DNA of 9,390 bases, from assembly GCA_903930095.1 (NCBI GenBank), contig CAIYXE010000225.1, positions 1-9,390 on the forward strand, given 5' to 3'. The DNA is from an uncultured Hyphomicrobiales bacterium. Its GTDB lineage: Bacteria; Pseudomonadota; Alphaproteobacteria; Rhizobiales; Aestuariivirgaceae. Positions 6,528 through 9,390 of the stretch are shown in pieces. The translations under genes and the position numbers were made by a program. Position 1 is the first letter of the stretch. Each line of letters starts with the position of its first letter. Below the pieces are notes generated by a model. The model was not told the origin of the DNA and ran no database searches. It saw nothing but the letters and a program-made list of their open reading frames with translations.

Positions 6528-7201
6528 TTCTTAGCGCCACCAACGAGATGCCGCAGGAGGCGCCCACTGATGACGGCATCGATATCCCGGATACTGCCCA
6601 GAGAATTGCGCGCCTTTTGCTGCACGCCCGGGTCGACCGCGTGGTCCAAGCCGTGGGACAGCAGGCTCCACGCCATCACGTGGCCTGCAGCCTCGGTCGC
6701 GGTAGATCCCCCCATGCGCCAGTCAGTCTTGAGTCTTTGTGCGCCAAGATGCGAGAATGCCCGGTCAATATCGATTACCCCTAGACCATGACCGTGGGAA
6801 AGATCAATTGCCATCCGGTTCAGCATGCGGATCCGCTCAAGCAGTTGGGTGGGCCTTCCATCACGTGCCCGATCGGGCACATGACGGAAGATGGTCAAGA
6901 CATAAACGGGCACATTCGTGGTGCCAAGGCTCTGGATTATCGCATTCCAACGCGCGGCCGTCCGGGAGATGGGCTCGTCCGCGTGCTCGGCCTCTGTCAA
7001 AAGCGATAGCAACAGTGCAGTCGCACCCTGCAGCGGCCTGATGTGCTTGCCAGGCCGCTCGAAGGCCACGTCCGCACGCCAGGCGGGGCTCGGCCACGCC
7101 CTGTTCAAACTGCTGACGAGTTGTTCGGCTGCCGAGATGACGGCGCGATCCTCAGAAGGAGCCACCACAGCTTGTAGCAGCAAAGGAGCTGGCGGCCTCA
7201 T
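6524..7201 (-). CDS. Degenerate SGNH-like protein
   Basis: I recognise this 225-aa protein only through its neighbours. Its C-terminal half follows the SGNH-like protein at 8214-9005: VPVYVLTIFRHVP (97-109) against SPILIYNMSSFVP, LNRMAIDLSHGHGLGVIDIDRAFSHLG in pieces at 127-153 against FNLALVELSRQMGISVIDVDRVLAEAG. ATALLLSLLTEAE (60-72) corresponds to the strand before the oxyanion region. The Asp-x-x-His block reads DWRM: Asp160 is kept and His is Met163. No Gly-Asp-Ser is seen, so ordinary esterase chemistry is doubtful. The frame extends to 7252, but the ATG at 7201 forms an ATGA overlap with the upstream glycosyltransferase stop, the same junction type as with E1-alpha downstream; GGTGGAAG lies just before it. 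It may be a non-catalytic partner or a divergent acyltransferase. No signal peptide or membrane helix is visible. Confidence 0.66.
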   Translation of the reverse strand: MRPPAPLLLQAVVAPSEDRAVISAAEQLVSSLNRAWPSPAWRADVAFERPGKHIRPLQGATALLLSLLTEAEHADEPISRTAARWNAIIQSLGTTNVPVYVLTIFRHVPDRARDGRPTQLLERIRMLNRMAIDLSHGHGLGVIDIDRAFSHLGAQRLKTDWRMGGSTATEAAGHVMAWSLLSHGLDHAVDPGVQQKARNSLGSIRDIDAVISGRLLRHLVGGAKK

Positions 7202-8217
7202 CTTCCACCACGCGCAGGCAGACCCAGCACCGCCCGGAGCGCGCCGCGCCAAGCAGCCGTGCCCGATGTTGCGGCCGCCTCAAGCTCTGGCAATGACATG
7301 ATCCGATCTTCTTGGGCAAACGGGACACGAGGTGAGAGACTAGCCCAGAACACCGGCAGCAGTTCCACCTCTGGCAGTGGATGGGCCGCATGAAATGCAT
7401 CTTCCCAGGCGGTGTCCTGCAAAGGGTCCCGCCAGCCGGAGCGATGAATCAGGTGATAGCTCCGCGCACCTTCGGCAAACACCATGCGATGGCCCGACCG
7501 CTGAAGCCTCAAAGCCAACTCCCGGTGCTCGTTGATATCGATCGCTTCATGGAAGCCCCCCAATGCCAAGAAGGCATCCCGTGCGACTGACTGATTGCTG
7601 CCGCTGGCCGCGGCCCACAACACCGAACAGGAGCTGTGTTCCCTCAAGGCTTTCAACTCGATCTCCTGCAGCAGGCGCGGCCCGGCGCCCGGATAGAGTC
7701 CGCTTTCCGCCCTGCGCTCAATAGCCGGAAAATCAAAAAGTACCTGGTCTCGAGTCACGCGAAGCCTGTCGAGGTCGCGCGGGGAGAGAGCGGCAACGCG
7801 GTTCGCCTCGGAAGGCATCGCGGTGCCCGTATCAGGATCCAGAAGCATGCGGGTACAGCGCAGGTGGAGTGTCTCGCCTCGGGCGATGAGGCCAGCATGG
7901 TCTGCATGCGCCCGCACGTGACAGCTTATGAAGTCAGGGTGGGCAAGCGTGTCGCCGTCGATAAAGATCAGCATGGCGCCGCTTGCTGCTCTTGCCCCGG
8001 CATTTGAGGCTGCGGAGCGGCCGCGCGGAACTTCGTGCCGGAGCAACACGAGGTTCTGGTCTCGCTTTGCCTCAGTCAGGACATCCTGCGTATGGTCACT
8101 GGAGCCGTCATCGACCACGACGATCTCAGCCGAATGACTCTGCTGAGAAAGCGAGGCAAGGACAAGCCGCAGGCGGCTGGCCTCGTCCTTGGTGCGGATG
8201 ACGACGGAAACGCTCAC
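7198..8217 (-). CDS. Glycosyltransferase family 2 (GT-A fold)
   Basis: The 339-aa protein opens with the classic GT2 signature SVSVVIRTKDEASRL, followed by EIVVVDDGSSDHT (31-43) for the nucleotide, GRSAASNAGARAASG, and the metal-binding IDGDT (Asp87-x-Asp89). A later SGSNQSVARDAFLALGGFHE (205-224) with NEHRELALRL (229-238) matches the acceptor/catalytic-base region of chain-building GT2 enzymes. About 90 C-terminal residues are unassigned. No transmembrane helices are visible. It should add a sugar to a glycan or lipid carrier in the cytoplasm; donor and linkage are unknown. The start is GTG, sharing a GTGA with the stop of the upstream SGNH-like gene, so translation is probably coupled. Its place between two SGNH-like genes suggests the glycan it helps build is also decorated by them. 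Confidence 0.9.
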   Translation of the reverse strand: MSVSVVIRTKDEASRLRLVLASLSQQSHSAEIVVVDDGSSDHTQDVLTEAKRDQNLVLLRHEVPRGRSAASNAGARAASGAMLIFIDGDTLAHPDFISCHVRAHADHAGLIARGETLHLRCTRMLLDPDTGTAMPSEANRVAALSPRDLDRLRVTRDQVLFDFPAIERRAESGLYPGAGPRLLQEIELKALREHSSCSVLWAAASGSNQSVARDAFLALGGFHEAIDINEHRELALRLQRSGHRMVFAEGARSYHLIHRSGWRDPLQDTAWEDAFHAAHPLPEVELLPVFWASLSPRVPFAQEDRIMSLPELEAAATSGTAAWRGALRAVLGLPARGGR

Positions 8218-9005
8218 GCAGTCCCGCCGGATAGACAGCCCAGTTCCTGCAAGACCCGCACGACTTCCTCAGCAACGGCGCGGCAGCCGTTCTCATTCAG
8301 GTGGACAGAATCATACATCATCCGTGCACAGCCTGCCTCAGCAAGAACCCTGTCGACGTCAATCACTGAAATACCCATTTGCCGTGAGAGTTCAACGAGA
8401 GCAAGGTTGAAACGCTTGACCCGGGTTGAGAACAGACCATCAAGACCCGCATGGCAGTGTATCCGCTCGCCAGGTACGAAGCTCGACATATTGTAGATGA
8501 GAATTGGTGAGTTGCTCCGCGCCCGGATGCGTTCAATGATCTTTTGAAGGTTGGCCATCGATTCCTCTGGCTCGAGAAACTTGGCATCGATGAACGACGA
8601 CCCGACCCATTCCAGTTGATCTGCCTTCCAAGCCTGCCGGTTGTAAGGAAAGAACAGGAACCCGTCACGCCGGTGGCGCACCAGACGGACGCAGATTTCT
8701 GGCTGTATCGAAAGAACAAAGACGTCTGCATCGGAATTGAACAGAGACGTCCCGAACTGTACCGACAGAGGGTACGGGCCCAGCGGCAGGCCGCGGTCAG
8801 TTAGTTCTTCAGGAATTTTGCCAGACGACTCCAGCAAAGCATCGGACCTCGTCCATGTTTCGTGCTTTACCCGTGCCTTGCATGAATGATGTCCCGTCAG
8901 GATGCCGTTCACGCCGTTCCAGACCAATGTGTTGCCAAGCTTCTGGAAAAGGAGAGTGTCGCGAACGTCGAGGTTCCCCTTTGCAAAGATCTCAAGCCTC
9001 GCCAC
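8214..9005 (-). CDS. SGNH/GDSL-like hydrolase or acyltransferase
   Basis: The 263-aa product is the most complete of the three related SGNH-like proteins here. It starts with a strand and glycine turn (LEIFAKGNLDVRDTL), has ADVFVLSIQPE (93-103), ILIYNMSSFVPGERIHC (168-184) and GISVIDVDRVLAEAG (211-225), and ends with YDSVHLNENG (231-240), the Asp232-x-x-His235 dyad typical of SGNH block V. The usual GDS nucleophile is not evident; the corresponding turn reads GNLDVRDT. SGNH-fold enzymes in glycan loci often add or remove O-acyl groups. The start is GTG with GGAGG 5 nt upstream. It is the first gene of the six-gene minus-strand operon. No signal peptide is obvious, so it is probably cytoplasmic. 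Homology to SGNH is inferred from the dyad and strand pattern, not from a search. Confidence 0.74.
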   Translation of the reverse strand: MARLEIFAKGNLDVRDTLLFQKLGNTLVWNGVNGILTGHHSCKARVKHETWTRSDALLESSGKIPEELTDRGLPLGPYPLSVQFGTSLFNSDADVFVLSIQPEICVRLVRHRRDGFLFFPYNRQAWKADQLEWVGSSFIDAKFLEPEESMANLQKIIERIRARSNSPILIYNMSSFVPGERIHCHAGLDGLFSTRVKRFNLALVELSRQMGISVIDVDRVLAEAGCARMMYDSVHLNENGCRAVAEEVVRVLQELGCLSGGTA

Positions 9006-9052
9006 CTATGCCTCCAAGCGCTCTTCTTTTCCGTAGGGCCGTCCTAGCAATG

Positions 9053-9081
9053 ATCCATTGAGCGCAAAATCCATATGTCAA
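9053..9081 (-). promoter_or_regulatory. Putative promoter of the six-gene operon
   Basis: On the minus strand a perfect -35 hexamer TTGACA lies at 9081-9076. A 17-nt spacer leads to ATGGAT (9058-9053), a poor -10. This is about 48 nt before the GTG at 9005. A short inverted repeat CAATG-ATC-CATTG (9048-9060) covers the -10 position and could be an operator. Good -35 with weak -10 is common in alphaproteobacteria, but the assignment is tentative. Confidence 0.35.
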
Positions 9082-9223
9082 CAAGGAGCACGTTATCGAG
9101 TCCGACTTGGCTGGCAGGTTTTTGACCCCAGGTCGTCTAGCACACCGCTTCGCTGTATTGAACTCCAGCAAAGAGCGAGTGGAATTTCCATTTATTTTCA
9201 AATTGTTATGATCACCGTACTTT

Positions 9224-9308
9224 TTCCGGGCAGTCAGGAGCTTTGGAGAATATCGGGCGGAGAGAGACCAAATTCTGCCTCGCCACCATTCCGGCAGTCG
9301 GGAGCTTT
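9224..9308. repeat. Two-copy imperfect direct repeat
   Basis: A 20-21 nt unit occurs at 9224-9244 and 9289-9308. The core GGCAGTC(A/G)GGAGCTTT (9229-9244 and 9293-9308) matches at 15 of 16 positions with a 64-bp period; the extended unit also carries a one-base indel. A shorter GGAGAGAGA recurs at 9259-9267 and 9358-9366. These could be binding sites, decay of a duplicated element, or the edge of a larger repeat beyond the window. Confidence 0.45.
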
Positions 9309-9390
9309 TCGCGAAGAAGCCCGCAAATACTGGGTATTTTTGCCGCTGGAATTTGGGGGAGAGAGATTTGCCCGAGGGCCGAATGGCGGA

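Larger units (their letters stand above)
9006..9390. other. Non-coding edge region upstream of the operon
   Basis: I see no gene I can support in these 385 bases. They hold the operon's Shine-Dalgarno and putative promoter, an AT-rich patch around 9181-9210, and the repeat above. One plus-strand frame stays open from 9037 to the window edge, with an ATG at 9208. Its translation is rich in Gly, Arg and Pro, shows no domain I recognise, and the ATG has no convincing ribosome binding site. It may be spurious or the start of a gene cut by the edge. Confidence 0.4.

Noticed and set aside
7202..7252. 17-residue extension of the second SGNH-like protein
   Set aside because: It is read inside the glycosyltransferase gene; the ATG at 7201 makes an ATGA junction like its neighbours.
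8992..9201. 69-aa minus-strand frame upstream of the first operon gene
   Set aside because: No domain, no convincing ribosome binding site, and it overlaps the likely promoter.
1..9390. tRNA, rRNA, CRISPR array or complete insertion sequence
   Set aside because: No cloverleaf-like element, regularly spaced repeat array, transposase motif or paired terminal inverted repeats were found on reading both strands.

Overview
The window looks like a GC-rich proteobacterial chromosome, most likely an alphaproteobacterium. I infer this from the strong third-position G/C bias, the tightly overlapping genes and the family types; no rRNA or housekeeping marker is present to confirm it. The content is that of a cell-surface glycan or glycoconjugate accessory locus. 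It has two family-2 glycosyltransferases, a class I methyltransferase, three related SGNH-fold-like proteins, and an unusual set of 2-oxo-acid dehydrogenase parts.

Layout. (1) 2-946 (+) is the 3' part of a transglutaminase-like cysteine protein, cut by the window edge. It meets a GT2 glycosyltransferase (936-1721, -) tail to tail with an 11-bp overlap. (2) 1722-1964 is a divergent intergenic region with an 8-bp inverted repeat. It is followed by a small, AT-richer methyltransferase gene (1965-2504, +). (3) 2568-2927 (+) encodes a lipoyl-domain look-alike without the modifiable lysine. It overlaps 2912-4297 (+), a 461-aa protein with a second barrel-sandwich-like N-terminus and an SGNH-like C-terminus. 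(4) From 9005 down to 4294 on the minus strand runs a six-gene operon in which every junction overlaps: SGNH-like protein, GT2 glycosyltransferase, second SGNH-like protein, E1-alpha, E1-beta, and a stand-alone lipoyl-domain protein with its lysine. The operon's last gene overlaps the plus-strand 461-aa gene by 4 bp, tail to tail. (5) 9006-9390 holds a plausible promoter for the operon, a two-copy imperfect repeat and no gene I can support.

How the genes may work together. E1-alpha/E1-beta (ThDP-dependent) should decarboxylate a 2-oxo acid and load the acyl group onto the lipoyl lysine of the small carrier. No E2 acyltransferase core and no E3 dihydrolipoamide dehydrogenase are encoded here. 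Instead the carrier is surrounded by SGNH-like proteins, two further barrel-sandwich-like domains and glycosyltransferases. My leading inference is a compact, E2-less acyl-loading module in which an SGNH-like protein passes the acyl group to a sugar or other surface acceptor. This is a hypothesis from gene content only. The SGNH-like proteins appear to lack a canonical Gly-Asp-Ser nucleophile motif, so their chemistry or even their catalytic competence is open.
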